Source of the DNA: an uncultured Chloroflexota bacterium
GTDB taxonomy: Bacteria > Chloroflexota > Chloroflexia > Thermomicrobiales > UBA6265
Assembly: GCA_937901745.1 (NCBI GenBank)
Contig: CALGSZ010000001.1
Location: 1 to 38,819 of the forward strand
Reading direction: 5' to 3'
DNA: 38,819 bases
Shown here piece by piece: positions 8,531 through 17,095 of the stretch. Position numbers and translations under genes: made by a program. Position 1 is the first letter of the stretch, and each line of letters starts with the position of its first letter. The notes beneath the pieces were generated by a model. The model was not told the origin of the DNA and made no database searches. It saw nothing but the letters and a program-made list of their open reading frames with translations.

Positions 8531-9523
8531 ATGGCGGCAGATGGGGGAGTGCTGATCGTTGGCGAGGCGACCGAGGGTGCGTTGCGCCCGGTGTCGCTCG
8601 AAATCGTTTCGGCGGGCCGGCAAGTCGCGGATAGTCTCGGCCAACCGCTGGTCGCCGCTCTGCTTGGCTCGGGCATCGAGAGCGCGGCCCGCGAGCTTGC
8701 CCGGTTTGGCGTCGAGCGGGTGCTCGTCGTGGACGATCCCAGGTTGGCTGCTTACACCGCCGGAGCCACGACGGCCGTCCTCGCCAGCATCGCGCGCCAG
8801 TTGGAGCCGTCCGTCATCCTCATCCCAGGAACGACTGCCGGGCGCGACTTCGCGCCTCGTCTCGCCGCGCGCTTGCGAACGGGTCTCGCGGCCGATTGCG
8901 TAGAGCTGGCCGTTGAGGATGGAGCGGTGGTCGCAGTCCGCCCGATCCTCGGCGGTCGCGTGCAAACCGCGGTGAACCTCGGCGGGAGCCGGCCGCAAAT
9001 GGCGACGATCCGGCCAGGCAGCTTCGAGAAGGCGACCGCGTCGGGCAGCGAAGGCACTGTCGAGCCGATCCCGGTCGATCTCTCGGATGATGATCTGCGC
9101 GTCTTGGTCAAGGGGCTGGTGACAGAAGAGTCCAACGGCGCGACTCGGCTCGATCAGGCGCCGGTGATCGTCGCGGGCGGGCGCGGATTGAAGGAGCCGG
9201 AGAACTTCCAGTTGATCGAAGAGTTGGCCGCCGAGCTGGGCGCTGCTGTCGGCGCGTCTCGCGCGGTCGTGGATGCCGGTTGGCGGCCGCACCACGAGCA
9301 GGTTGGGCAGACGGGTCAGACCGTGTCGCCCCGACTGTACATCGCCGTGGGGATCAGCGGAGCGGTGCAGCACCTGGTCGGGATGCAGGGATCGGACTAC
9401 ATCGTCGCGATCAATCGCGACCCGGACGCGCCGATCTTCAAGATAGCCTCGTTCGGCATCGTCGGCGATCTCTTCGAGGTAGTTCCGGCCGTCATCGCCG
9501 AGCTCCGCGCGGCCAAGGCGTGA
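8531..9523 (+). CDS. etfA: Electron transfer flavoprotein, alpha subunit
   Basis: A 330-residue EtfA. The N-terminal half is the pseudo-AMP-binding Rossmann-like domain, with PGTTAGRDFAPRLAARL near residues 97-113. The C-terminal half is the FAD-binding domain: VGASRAVVDAGW, then GQTGQTVSP and LYIAVGISGAVQHLVGM, followed by IVAINRDPDAPIF and GIVGDLFEV. These motifs define the ETF alpha signature. The start is ATG 8531 with GGAG seven bases upstream; the open frame reaches back into etfB but without family similarity. It is the partner of the preceding etfB and probably feeds the FixC-like protein 83 bases downstream. Confidence 0.95.
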   Translation: MAADGGVLIVGEATEGALRPVSLEIVSAGRQVADSLGQPLVAALLGSGIESAARELARFGVERVLVVDDPRLAAYTAGATTAVLASIARQLEPSVILIPGTTAGRDFAPRLAARLRTGLAADCVELAVEDGAVVAVRPILGGRVQTAVNLGGSRPQMATIRPGSFEKATASGSEGTVEPIPVDLSDDDLRVLVKGLVTEESNGATRLDQAPVIVAGGRGLKEPENFQLIEELAAELGAAVGASRAVVDAGWRPHHEQVGQTGQTVSPRLYIAVGISGAVQHLVGMQGSDYIVAINRDPDAPIFKIASFGIVGDLFEVVPAVIAELRAAKA

Positions 9524-9606
9524 GAGCACGCTGAGGGCCAGGGGCTATCAATTTCGGCTTCGCTCGGTTTTCCGTCTGACGAGAACAACCCTGGAAAGCG
9601 GCGGCA

Positions 9607-10902
9607 ATGGACGAAGAGAGATTCGATGCGATCGTGGTCGGGGCTGGCCCGGCCGGCATCACCGCGGCGAAGGACATGGCGGCGGCGGGGCTGTCGGTGG
9701 TCGTGCTCGAGCGCGGCCAATACCCGGGTGCGAAAAATGTCTCAGGCGGGATTCTGTATCGGCACCCGACGGAGGAGATGTGCCCGGGCTTCGAGGCCGA
9801 GGCTCCGCTCGAGCGGCCGATCATCGAGCAGCGCTACTTGGTCCTGACTGAAGACGCGCTGCTGGGCGGTGTCTACCGCTCGATGCGCTTCGCGGAGCCA
9901 CCCTACAACGCCTACTCTGTCCTCCGCGCGGAGTTCGACCGCTGGTACGCGACGAAGGCAGAAGAAGCCGGGGCCGAGGTCTATCCCGAATTCACCGTTA
10001 CCGACCTCCTCTGGGAAGATGGCCGAGTGGTCGGCGTGACAACCGGCGATCCGGACGGCGAGCTCTATGCGCATTGCGTCGTCCTGGCCGACGGGGCGAA
10101 CTCGCTGCTAGCGCAGCGGGCAGGGCTGCACCGAGAATGGGAGCCGATCGAGCAGGCGCTGGTGGCCAAGGAGCTGATCGCGCTGCCAGCGGCAACCATC
10201 GAGGACCGATTCCAGCTGCCGGCGAGCATGGGCGCCGCCTATGAGATCTTCGGGGAATCGACTTGGGGCCTGCTCGGCTACGGCTTCATCTACACGAACA
10301 AGGAATCTATCTCGATCGGCACCGGAGCGCTCCTCCACGACCTCATTGAGAGCGGCATCAATGTCAATGACATGCTCGACCGCTTCAAGCAGCACCCGGC
10401 CATTGCGCCGTTGATCGCTGGTGGCGAGACAATCGAGTACTCGGCGCACCTGATTCCCGAGGGGGGATACGACCGGCTGCCGAAGCTCTATGCGGATGGA
10501 GTCGTCGTCGTCGGTGACGCGGCTGGGCTCGTCAACCCGGTCAATCGGGAAGGGGCGAACCTCGCGATGCTTTCCGGACGCCTCGCCGCGCGGGCAATCA
10601 TCGAGGCGAAGGAGCGCAATGACTTTTCAGCGGCGCAGCTAGCTCGCTACCGGGAGCTGCTCGAGGAGAGCGTGGTTCTCAAGGACCTACGCAAGATTCG
10701 CCGCGTGACGCCCTTCGCGCACGCGCGGCCCCACTTGCTGCGTGAGTACCCGCAACTCGCGTCTGACATCGCGCGGGAATACCTGACCGTTGACGGGTTG
10801 CCGAAGAAGGAGAAGCTGGCGAAGATCGGCAGGATGCTCCGATCGGTGCCGAAGCGGCAGCTTGCTAGCGACGTGCTGGGAGCACTGCGCGCCGTTTCTT
10901 GA
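9607..10902 (+). CDS. fixC: FixC-type ETF:quinone oxidoreductase (FAD)
   Basis: A 431-residue flavoprotein of the FixC/ETF-QO group that passes electrons from EtfAB toward membrane quinone. The N terminus has the dinucleotide fold DAIVVGAGPAGITAAKDMA and LERGQYPGAKNVSGG, a hallmark of FixC. The second FAD motif reads GVVVVGDAAGLVNPVNREGANLAM. The length is normal for FixC and lacks the C-terminal [4Fe-4S] domain of full ETF-QO; in other organisms the separate ferredoxin FixX supplies it. Here no fixX follows: the next gene is on the other strand after 15 bases. Start is ATG 9607 after GGAAAG. Assignment to the family is firm; the electron route without FixX is open. Confidence 0.9.
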   Translation: MDEERFDAIVVGAGPAGITAAKDMAAAGLSVVVLERGQYPGAKNVSGGILYRHPTEEMCPGFEAEAPLERPIIEQRYLVLTEDALLGGVYRSMRFAEPPYNAYSVLRAEFDRWYATKAEEAGAEVYPEFTVTDLLWEDGRVVGVTTGDPDGELYAHCVVLADGANSLLAQRAGLHREWEPIEQALVAKELIALPAATIEDRFQLPASMGAAYEIFGESTWGLLGYGFIYTNKESISIGTGALLHDLIESGINVNDMLDRFKQHPAIAPLIAGGETIEYSAHLIPEGGYDRLPKLYADGVVVVGDAAGLVNPVNREGANLAMLSGRLAARAIIEAKERNDFSAAQLARYRELLEESVVLKDLRKIRRVTPFAHARPHLLREYPQLASDIAREYLTVDGLPKKEKLAKIGRMLRSVPKRQLASDVLGALRAVS

Positions 10903-10917
10903 TCCGCGAGCCGGAAG

Positions 10918-11427
10918 CTACTGACCGATCGCGTTCTTGGCGCGATTGAGCAGCTCGACGGTCTCCCTCACCGCGTTGTCGATGATCTCCAAGCCCTCGC
11001 GCAGCGCCTCTTCGACGTGGTTGAACTGCTGCATGGCGTAGACGTCGACCTCGCCAAGCGCGCGTTTCCGCTTCTCGTCCGCCATCCGCAGGATCTCTTC
11101 GCTCTTCTGCCGCGCCTCGTTCAGGATGCCCTGCTCGGACACCATGTACTCGGCCCGCTTGCGCGCGGTCTCGATGATCTTCGCCGCGTCCTCTTGCGCC
11201 TCAGCGATGATCCGCTCCCGCTCGCGGATGACTCGCTGTGCCTGCTTGATCTCGTTCGGCACGGCGAAGCGAAGCTGCTCGACGAGGTCTAGGAACTCGC
11301 CCTCCTCGACCATCACGCGGCCGCTGAACGGGACGCGTTTACCCTCCCCGACCAACATCTCGAGCTTGTCTATGAGATAAAGGATGTCTACCGTTCCGTC
11401 GTCGGTCGGTTCGTCGTCTTCATGCAT
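10918..11427 (-). CDS. Coiled-coil protein, ATP synthase b-subunit/DivIVA-like, unknown function
   Basis: I do not recognise a defined function. From ATG 11427 the protein has 169 residues. It begins with an acidic stretch and VDILYLIDKLEMLVGEGKRVPF, followed by a long charged helix rich in Glu, Arg and Ala (about residues 60-130) that should form a coiled coil, as in DivIVA or the F-type ATPase b subunit, and a short amphipathic C-terminal helix. There is no membrane segment. ATG 11532 would add 35 low-complexity Arg/Ala/Pro residues; a GGAG lies 11 bases before ATG 11427. It is the last gene of the fakA-recG-rsmD-coaD run and meets fixC tail to tail. Similar small coiled-coil proteins are known in Gram-positives as DivIVA-like, without clear roles. 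Confidence 0.65.
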   Translation of the reverse strand: MHEDDEPTDDGTVDILYLIDKLEMLVGEGKRVPFSGRVMVEEGEFLDLVEQLRFAVPNEIKQAQRVIRERERIIAEAQEDAAKIIETARKRAEYMVSEQGILNEARQKSEEILRMADEKRKRALGEVDVYAMQQFNHVEEALREGLEIIDNAVRETVELLNRAKNAIGQ

Positions 11428-11544
11428 GCGGCGGGCTGCTCCAGGTACCGCGTCGGGCGTCACGGATTCCGCTCTCCCAGATCGCCGAGGCGACCGCCCA
11501 CGCGCTGGCAACGTCGATTCTCGATATGCCATGCGTCTCTTATA

Positions 11545-11550
11545 TCTATA
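11545..11550 (-). promoter_or_regulatory. Possible -10 element upstream of the coiled-coil gene
   Basis: On the minus strand the unusually AT-rich stretch 11539-11553 contains TGATATAGATATAAG, with a TG-n-TATAGA extended -10. No -35 is evident. It lies just after coaD, so the coiled-coil gene may have its own transcript as well as read-through. Confidence 0.28.
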
Positions 11551-12066
11551 TCACGCCGGACGGGTGCCGTCCCCGCCGCGCGCGGTGACAGCGAATTTCG
11601 CCCGAAGTGCCTCGCCAACATTCGGCGGCACCAGCGCGGTAACGTCGCCGCCGAGCGAGGCGACCTCCCGGATCAGGCTCGAGCTGACGAACGAATGACG
11701 CGATGAGGTCATCAGGCAGACGACCTCAATGTCTGGCGCCAAATGCGCGTTCATATGGGCCAGCTTGAACTCGTATTCGAAGTCGGAAACCGCTCGCAGT
11801 CCGCGAACGATGATCCCCGCCCCTCTAGCCCGGGCGTACTCTACGGTGAGTCCGGAGAAGCTGTCAACGGAAATGTTCGGGATATGGAGGAGTGCCTCCC
11901 GCGCCAGCGCCACCCGCTCTTCGGCCGAGAAAAGCGCGCCCGGCTTCTCTGATTGTCGGTAGACCGCGACGACGACGTGCTCAAACAGCCGCGCTGCCCG
12001 CACCGCGACGTCGACATGCCCGAGCGTGATCGGATCGAAGCTTCCCGGATAGATCGCGATCGTCAT
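11551..12066 (-). CDS. coaD: Phosphopantetheine adenylyltransferase
   Basis: A 171-residue CoaD, which adenylates 4'-phosphopantetheine to dephospho-CoA, the fourth step of CoA synthesis. The N terminus reads MTIAIYPGSFDPITLGHVDV, with the family's GSFDPxTxGH nucleotide-binding motif (Thr-Leu-Gly-His). SAEERVALAREAL and IIVRGLRAVSDFEYEF follow, and SSRHSFVSSSLIREVA is the C-terminal signature. I chose ATG 12066, preceded by GGGTGA at a spacing of six; the open frame to 12102 adds residues unlike the family. It lies between rsmD (58 bases upstream) and the coiled-coil gene. The pairing of rsmD with coaD is common in bacteria. Confidence 0.96.
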   Translation of the reverse strand: MTIAIYPGSFDPITLGHVDVAVRAARLFEHVVVAVYRQSEKPGALFSAEERVALAREALLHIPNISVDSFSGLTVEYARARGAGIIVRGLRAVSDFEYEFKLAHMNAHLAPDIEVVCLMTSSRHSFVSSSLIREVASLGGDVTALVPPNVGEALRAKFAVTARGGDGTRPA

Positions 12067-12124
12067 CCATTCACCCGCCGGTTGCCGATTGCCGCGCGCC
12101 ACGGGAAGACGCGGCTACCGCCAG

Positions 12125-12691
12125 CTACGTGCTCGGCTCGATTGGCTCGCCGGCCTCGTAGATCGAAAAACAACTGTCGCCGTGACAGCGGTGCCGCAGG
12201 CGCTGGAGCCGTCCGATCTCATCGGGCAGCGTCACTCGCGGCGAATGGCCGACAACGACGACTGTGCCAGATTGTACCAACCGGGAGGCGGCGAGCTTCT
12301 CGAGCGTCGGGAGGATGTCTGGATCGGCGTATGGCGGATCGAGGATGATCAAGTCGTAGGGCTCCTCGTCGCGCTGGAGAAACGCCGCGACCGTCATCTG
12401 GTGGACGCGGCTCCGGTCGGTGAATTTGGTGTGTTGGAGGTTCGCCCGGATCACGCGGCAGGCGGCTGAGCTTTGCTCGACGAAGTCAGCCCAGCTCGCT
12501 CCCCGGGATAGTGCCTCGATCCCAATCGAGCCGGTGCCAGCGTAGAGATCGAGCACCCGATCAGGCTCAACGCCCAGCGAACCGAGCATAGAGAAAAGCG
12601 CCTGCCGGATCTTGTCGGTCATCGGCCGCGTGGCCGGGCTCGGCGGCCCCTTCAGCGTGTGACCTTTCGCCTCTCCGGCAATGACGCGCAC
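12125..12691 (-). CDS. rsmD: 16S rRNA (guanine966-N2)-methyltransferase
   Basis: A 188-residue RsmD that methylates guanine 966 of 16S rRNA using SAM. It begins VRVIAGEAKGHTLKGPP, the RsmD N terminus, and has DKIRQALFSMLG, the SAM-binding VLDLYAGTGSIGIEALSRGA and the catalytic LDPPY motif of N-methyltransferases, in standard order. I chose GTG 12691, which gives the usual N terminus and has AGGAG four bases upstream; the open frame runs 13 codons further. It sits 74 bases after recG and 58 bases before coaD on the minus strand. Confidence 0.94.
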   Translation of the reverse strand: MRVIAGEAKGHTLKGPPSPATRPMTDKIRQALFSMLGSLGVEPDRVLDLYAGTGSIGIEALSRGASWADFVEQSSAACRVIRANLQHTKFTDRSRVHQMTVAAFLQRDEEPYDLIILDPPYADPDILPTLEKLAASRLVQSGTVVVVGHSPRVTLPDEIGRLQRLRHRCHGDSCFSIYEAGEPIEPST

Positions 12692-12765
12692 GACACTCCT
12701 CAGATCACGAACAACCGTGACGGCCGGCAATCCGGCCGCGACCTAAATCATACGTTGGCGTGGGG

Positions 12766-15267
12766 TCAAGATGCCGGTACGTCCGGCGCTACGGACGCCC
12801 AAAATGCTTCAAGCCGCGCTCGAAGTGCCTGGTGCTCGGGCAGCTCGAGCTTTGGATCCCGCGACAGCACCGACTCGGCGACTCGCCGCGCCAGGTCGAG
12901 CAGCCGAGAATCGAAGGAGCCGTCGAGCCAGCTCATGGCGGGCATGCCGCTCTGCCGGGTGCCAATGAAGTCTCCCGGCCCGCGCAATTCGAGATCCTTC
13001 TCCGCGAGGACGAAGCCATCGTTCGTCTGGACCATCATGTCCAGACGCGCCTCTGCCTCGGGCGTCGCCGAGTCGGCCAGGAGGAGGCAGTACGACTTCT
13101 TGCCGCCGCGCCCGACCCGCCCGCGGAACTGGTGGAGCTGAGCGAGCCCGAAGCGATCGGCGCCCTCGATCATGATCACCGTCGCGTTCGGCACGTCGAT
13201 GCCGACCTCGATCACCGACGTCGAGACCAGGATGTCCGCCTCATGGTCGCGGAAGGCGGTCATGATCCGGTCCTTTTCGCGTCCGGACATCCGGCCATGC
13301 AGCACAGCCACCCGCGCATCGGGGAAGACGTCTCGCTGGAGCCGCTCCGCCTCGGCGACCGCGGCTTTCGCCTCAAGCGTCTCGGATTCCTCCACCAGCG
13401 GGCAGATCACGAAGACCTGGTGCCCCTTGGCGAGCTCTGTCCGCACCAGATCGTATGCGATCCGGCGATCCTCGCCATAGTAGCGGTGTGTCTCGATAGG
13501 AATCCGCCCCGGTGGCAGTGCGTCAATGATGGAGACGTCGAGATCGCCATTGAGCACCATGTTTAGCGTGCGCGGGATCGGCGTCGCGGTCATCGAGAGG
13601 ACATGCGGCGGCAGCCCGGTAGCCTTCGCCGATAGCTCGCCGCGCTGGCGGACTCCGAAGCGATGCTGCTCGTCCACGATTGCCAGGCCGATGCGCGGGA
13701 GCGGAACATCCTCCTGGATGATCGCGTGGGTGCCAACGAGGACATTGATCACGCCCGTCTCCAGCCCGGCAATGATCGTCCGTCGCTCGCTGGCGCGAGT
13801 GCTGCCGGTCAGCAGAGCGACGACAGGGCGGTCGCGCTGCTCCAGGCCGGCATAGAGTCCGCGAAAGTTGTGGAAATGCTGCTCGGCGAGGATTTCGGTG
13901 GGGGCCAGGACTCCCACCTGATAGCCGGCCGCGACCGTCATCAAGGCGGCAGCCGCCGCGACGACCGTCTTGCCGCTGCCGACATCCCCTTGCAGGAGGC
14001 GGGTCATCGGCTGTGGTCGCGCGAGATCGGCCAGGATCTCTGAGAGCGCGCGCTCCTGCGCGCCGGTCAGCTGGAAGGGCAGGCTGCGCCTGAATCGCTC
14101 GTAGAGTTCCGAGTCAGTCGGAATCGGGATGCCGCCGGTCGCCTGGCGCTCACGCTTGCGCCGGACGTATTCGAGCTGGAGGAGGAAGAGCTCTTCGAGC
14201 GCGAATCGCCGCTGCGCTTGCTCCAGTTTGGAGGTGGAGTCGGGATAGTGCAGCTGCTCGTAGGCCTCTCGCAGCGGCGGCACCTCGAGCTGGCCCATGA
14301 CCGCCGGCGGCAGATACTCGCGGACCGTCGTCTTCGTGGCGTCCAGCGCGGCGCGCGTCAGGGAGCGGAGCGTCTTCTGCGCCAGTCCCTCGGTGGTGCG
14401 GTAGATCGGCGTCATGCGGCCGGTAGAGAGCGCCGGACCGCCAACCTTTTCCCACTCCGGATTGGTGAACGAGAGCGGCCCAAAGCCACTCTCGACCCGG
14501 CCACTGATTGCGATCTCGTCGCCGACGGAAATCTGCTTGGCGATGTAGCTGTTGAACCAAGTGACCTTGACCCAGCCGGTCTCGTCAGCCAGCCGAATCT
14601 GCACGCGGGGCGGCGGACCTTGGAAGAACTTCAGGTCAACCACTTCGCCACGGACGGTCACGTCGTCGTGCTGGCCGAAGCCCAGGATTGCGCCGATCTT
14701 CACCGTGCGCGAATAGTCGACGTGATGCCGGGGAGCAAAGCGCAAGAGATCCTCGACGGTCTGGATCTTGAGCTTGGCGAGCTTCTTCGCGACCGCGCTG
14801 CCGACTTTTGGCAGCACGGTGACCGGCTCGCTCGGATTAGCGGGCCGGACCGCCGGGGCTGAAGAGCGGCGCGGCGTCTTGGGAGCCGCTGGGGCGCGTC
14901 CGGGCGCGACCGCGCTGTGGAGCTTGCCAACGGGCGGCGATGGCGTGGCCGCGGCGCGCAGGAGCGGCCGGATTGCCTTCAGCTCGTTGGCGATCTCCGT
15001 CAATTCGGCCTGCCGCCGCTCGGGAGGTAACTGGGTGTAGTCGCGGAGCCGAGTCTCCACCGCCGCCAGCCGGACGGCTGCCTCGTGCGAGATGGCGCTC
15101 GCGTGCAGGCGACGAACGCTGGCGGCAGCCAAGCGGACCATGGTGCCTTTGCAGCCGCTGCGCCACTCACGTCGCAACGCCTCGAGGGCACTCTCGACGT
15201 GGTCCGGCGCCGGCGTTGGCTCAGCGTAGCTGGATCGCTGGTTGAGTCGTGGCACTTGATGACGCAT
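12766..15267 (-). CDS. recG: ATP-dependent DNA helicase RecG
   Basis: An 833-residue RecG that remodels stalled forks and branched DNA. After an N-terminal region of about 140 residues there is VLPKVGSAVAKKLAKLKIQTVEDLL, an HhH-like segment that opens the wedge/OB-fold domain. The helicase motor has GDVGSGKT (Walker A, near residue 430), LAPTEILAEQHF, the DEQH box in VDEQHRFGVRQR, the SMTATPIPRTL motif, DVSIIDALPPGR and the QFRGRVGRG motif VI. ATG 15267 is preceded by GGAAA; GTG 15282 would add five residues. An extended N terminus is seen in several deep-branching groups. It is 92 bases after the fakB gene and part of the same run. Confidence 0.96.
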   Translation of the reverse strand: MRHQVPRLNQRSSYAEPTPAPDHVESALEALRREWRSGCKGTMVRLAAASVRRLHASAISHEAAVRLAAVETRLRDYTQLPPERRQAELTEIANELKAIRPLLRAAATPSPPVGKLHSAVAPGRAPAAPKTPRRSSAPAVRPANPSEPVTVLPKVGSAVAKKLAKLKIQTVEDLLRFAPRHHVDYSRTVKIGAILGFGQHDDVTVRGEVVDLKFFQGPPPRVQIRLADETGWVKVTWFNSYIAKQISVGDEIAISGRVESGFGPLSFTNPEWEKVGGPALSTGRMTPIYRTTEGLAQKTLRSLTRAALDATKTTVREYLPPAVMGQLEVPPLREAYEQLHYPDSTSKLEQAQRRFALEELFLLQLEYVRRKRERQATGGIPIPTDSELYERFRRSLPFQLTGAQERALSEILADLARPQPMTRLLQGDVGSGKTVVAAAAALMTVAAGYQVGVLAPTEILAEQHFHNFRGLYAGLEQRDRPVVALLTGSTRASERRTIIAGLETGVINVLVGTHAIIQEDVPLPRIGLAIVDEQHRFGVRQRGELSAKATGLPPHVLSMTATPIPRTLNMVLNGDLDVSIIDALPPGRIPIETHRYYGEDRRIAYDLVRTELAKGHQVFVICPLVEESETLEAKAAVAEAERLQRDVFPDARVAVLHGRMSGREKDRIMTAFRDHEADILVSTSVIEVGIDVPNATVIMIEGADRFGLAQLHQFRGRVGRGGKKSYCLLLADSATPEAEARLDMMVQTNDGFVLAEKDLELRGPGDFIGTRQSGMPAMSWLDGSFDSRLLDLARRVAESVLSRDPKLELPEHQALRARLEAFWASVAPDVPAS

Positions 15268-15326
15268 CCGTTTCCAGGCCACAGGCCGCCGGGGCCGCGG
15301 CCGCCTCGGGGCATGACCAAGTGTAG

Positions 15327-15344
15327 CCGAATGAGACTATTCGG
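15327..15344 (-). terminator. Weak hairpin between fakB and recG
   Basis: CCGAAT (15327-15332) pairs perfectly with ATTCGG (15339-15344) around a 6-base loop; two more outer pairs are possible. No T-run follows on the minus strand, so it may attenuate or separate transcripts rather than terminate fully. Confidence 0.28.
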
Positions 15345-15359
15345 TTCGGGGTAGCTCGG

Positions 15360-16211
15360 CTATTGGGCGGCCTTGACCGGCATCACGCCGAGCGCTCCGG
15401 GGCCGGCGTACGTCGCGAGCACCGGTCCAGCTTGGGTGAAGATCAGCTGCTCAGGCGGGACGAGGTCACGCAGACGGTCGGCGATCGCCTGCGCGTCGCT
15501 GAGGTTGCCGGCATGCATCACGGCCAACGATTCGAGCGGCGCTTCTTGCCGAGTTAGGTCAACGAGCCGCTCGATCGCTCGTCGCCAGGTGCGCACGCGT
15601 TCCAGCGGCACGACCTCGCCATTCTCGACGGTGAGGATGGGCTTGATGCTGAGCATCGAACCGACGAGCTGGGCCGCCCGGCCGATGCGCCCGCCGCGAT
15701 AGACGTACTCCAGCGTCTCCAGCACGGCAAAGAGCCGGCTGCGCTGGAGATTCGATTGCGCCGCCGCGACGACTTCGTCCGCGCCGAGGCCGGCCTGTGC
15801 CGCGCGCGCGGCAGCAATCGCCGCCCACCCGAGCTGCATTGTCACCGTACCGGAATCAAGTAGGCGAATCCGCGAAGAATCCACGGCCTCGGCGGCGAGC
15901 CGGGCCGAGTTGTACGTGCCGGAGAGCTGGCTGGCGATTGTCACGCAAACGACATCGTTGCCGGCATCGAGAGCGCGGCGAAAAACCTCTTCGAACGCCG
16001 AGACTGGTGGCTGCGACGTCTGCGGCAGCGTCGAGGATTCTTGAAGGAGACGCAGAAACTCATCCGGGCCCAGGTCTACGCCATCGGCGTACGTCCGGTC
16101 ACCGAAGCGAACCATGAGCGGAACGACGGTGATGCCGAGGGAGCTGACCAGGTCTGCTGGGATGTCGGCCGTCGAGTCGACGACGACGGTCACAGGGCGG
16201 TTGGCTGCCAT
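15360..16211 (-). CDS. fakB: DegV-family fatty-acid-binding protein (FakB type), downstream copy
   Basis: A 283-residue DegV protein. In the FakA/FakB system FakB binds a free fatty acid, presents it to FakA for phosphorylation and then delivers acyl phosphate. VTVVVDSTADIPADLV is the N-terminal motif, LPQTSQPPVSAFEEV and IASQLSGTYNSARLAAE mark the fatty-acid head-group pocket, and EYVYRGGRIGRAAQLVGS with LSIKPIL is the central family signature. Its ATG overlaps the TGA of the upstream copy by one base (TGATG), so they are translationally coupled. The two copies differ clearly in sequence, which suggests different acyl-chain preference (inference). Confidence 0.9.
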   Translation of the reverse strand: MAANRPVTVVVDSTADIPADLVSSLGITVVPLMVRFGDRTYADGVDLGPDEFLRLLQESSTLPQTSQPPVSAFEEVFRRALDAGNDVVCVTIASQLSGTYNSARLAAEAVDSSRIRLLDSGTVTMQLGWAAIAAARAAQAGLGADEVVAAAQSNLQRSRLFAVLETLEYVYRGGRIGRAAQLVGSMLSIKPILTVENGEVVPLERVRTWRRAIERLVDLTRQEAPLESLAVMHAGNLSDAQAIADRLRDLVPPEQLIFTQAGPVLATYAGPGALGVMPVKAAQ

Positions 16212-17095
16212 CAGGTCCGCGCTCCTTCGTACGCAACGATGCCGATCGCGCCCGGCCCGGAGTGCGTCGCGATGGCTGGCCCGAGAGTTGCAACCAGCGG
16301 CGCCTCGTTTGGCGTCAGCGGCGCAAGGCTTTCAGCGAGGCGATTGGCGTCGTCTGGCGACGAGCTATGGACGATCGCGAGTCGCTCGATACGAGGCATG
16401 GATCGAATGAACTGCTCGATCGTGGCGAGCGCCCGCGCTCGCGTCCGTGTCCGCTCGTGGGGGACGACTTGGCCTTCTTCGATGCGAAGCACGGGCTTGA
16501 GCCGAAGTATCGAGCCGGCCAGGGCGGCGGCGCGGCCGATCCGACCCCCGCGCTGGAGGTATTCGAGCGTGTCGACGAAGAAGATGAGGTGGTAGCGATC
16601 AGTCTCTTCGCGCAGTTGGGCCGCGATCGCTGAAAGCGAAAGACCGGACGCCGCGAGCTCCGCCGCGCGGAGAGCCTGGAGCCCGAGGCCGAGCGAAGCG
16701 TTCTTCGAGTCAACGACCTCGACCGGCACGCGGCCTTCAAGGTGAGTCCGGGCAAGGAGCGCCGATTGAACGGTACCGCTCAGCTTGGCGGAGATGTGGA
16801 TCGAGAGAATTCCGTCGTAGGACTCTGCTAGCTCGCTATAGATCGCCTCGAACGCGGCAGGCGAGGGTTGAGACGTCTTCGGCAGCACGGCAGAGTGTGT
16901 GAGCCGCTCCATGAACGTCTCGGTCGTGATATCAACCTGATCGCGGTAGACCTCCTCGCCGAAGTGGACATTGAGGGGCACGACAGTGATGCCCTTCTGC
17001 CGCAAGATCTCGGCGGGCAGGTCGGCGGAGCTATCGGTCACGATGGCAATGCGCGGCGAACCTGACATTCCCGGTGTCCCGGCTCGGCTCGTCAC
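16211..17095 (-). CDS. fakB: DegV-family fatty-acid-binding protein (FakB type), upstream copy
   Basis: A 294-residue DegV/FakB protein. IAIVTDSSADLPAEIL is the N-terminal motif; LPKTSQPSPAAFEAIY and ISAKLSGTVQSALLART form the head-group pocket; YLQRGGRIGRAAALAGS with LRLKPVL is the family signature. GTG 17095 overlaps the fakA stop by four bases (GTGA), which supports this start; ATG 17068, nine codons in, gives the more usual length before the first strand and is a fair alternative. Together with fakA and the second copy it should form a fatty acid kinase with two lipid carriers. Confidence 0.9.
   Translation of the reverse strand: MTSRAGTPGMSGSPRIAIVTDSSADLPAEILRQKGITVVPLNVHFGEEVYRDQVDITTETFMERLTHSAVLPKTSQPSPAAFEAIYSELAESYDGILSIHISAKLSGTVQSALLARTHLEGRVPVEVVDSKNASLGLGLQALRAAELAASGLSLSAIAAQLREETDRYHLIFFVDTLEYLQRGGRIGRAAALAGSILRLKPVLRIEEGQVVPHERTRTRARALATIEQFIRSMPRIERLAIVHSSSPDDANRLAESLAPLTPNEAPLVATLGPAIATHSGPGAIGIVAYEGART

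Noticed and set aside
8255..9529. 424-codon open frame on the minus strand
   Set aside because: Antisense to etfA, with no recognisable domain and Arg/Asp/His-rich composition.
12760..13566. 268-codon open frame on the plus strand
   Set aside because: Antisense to recG helicase motifs; no family resemblance.
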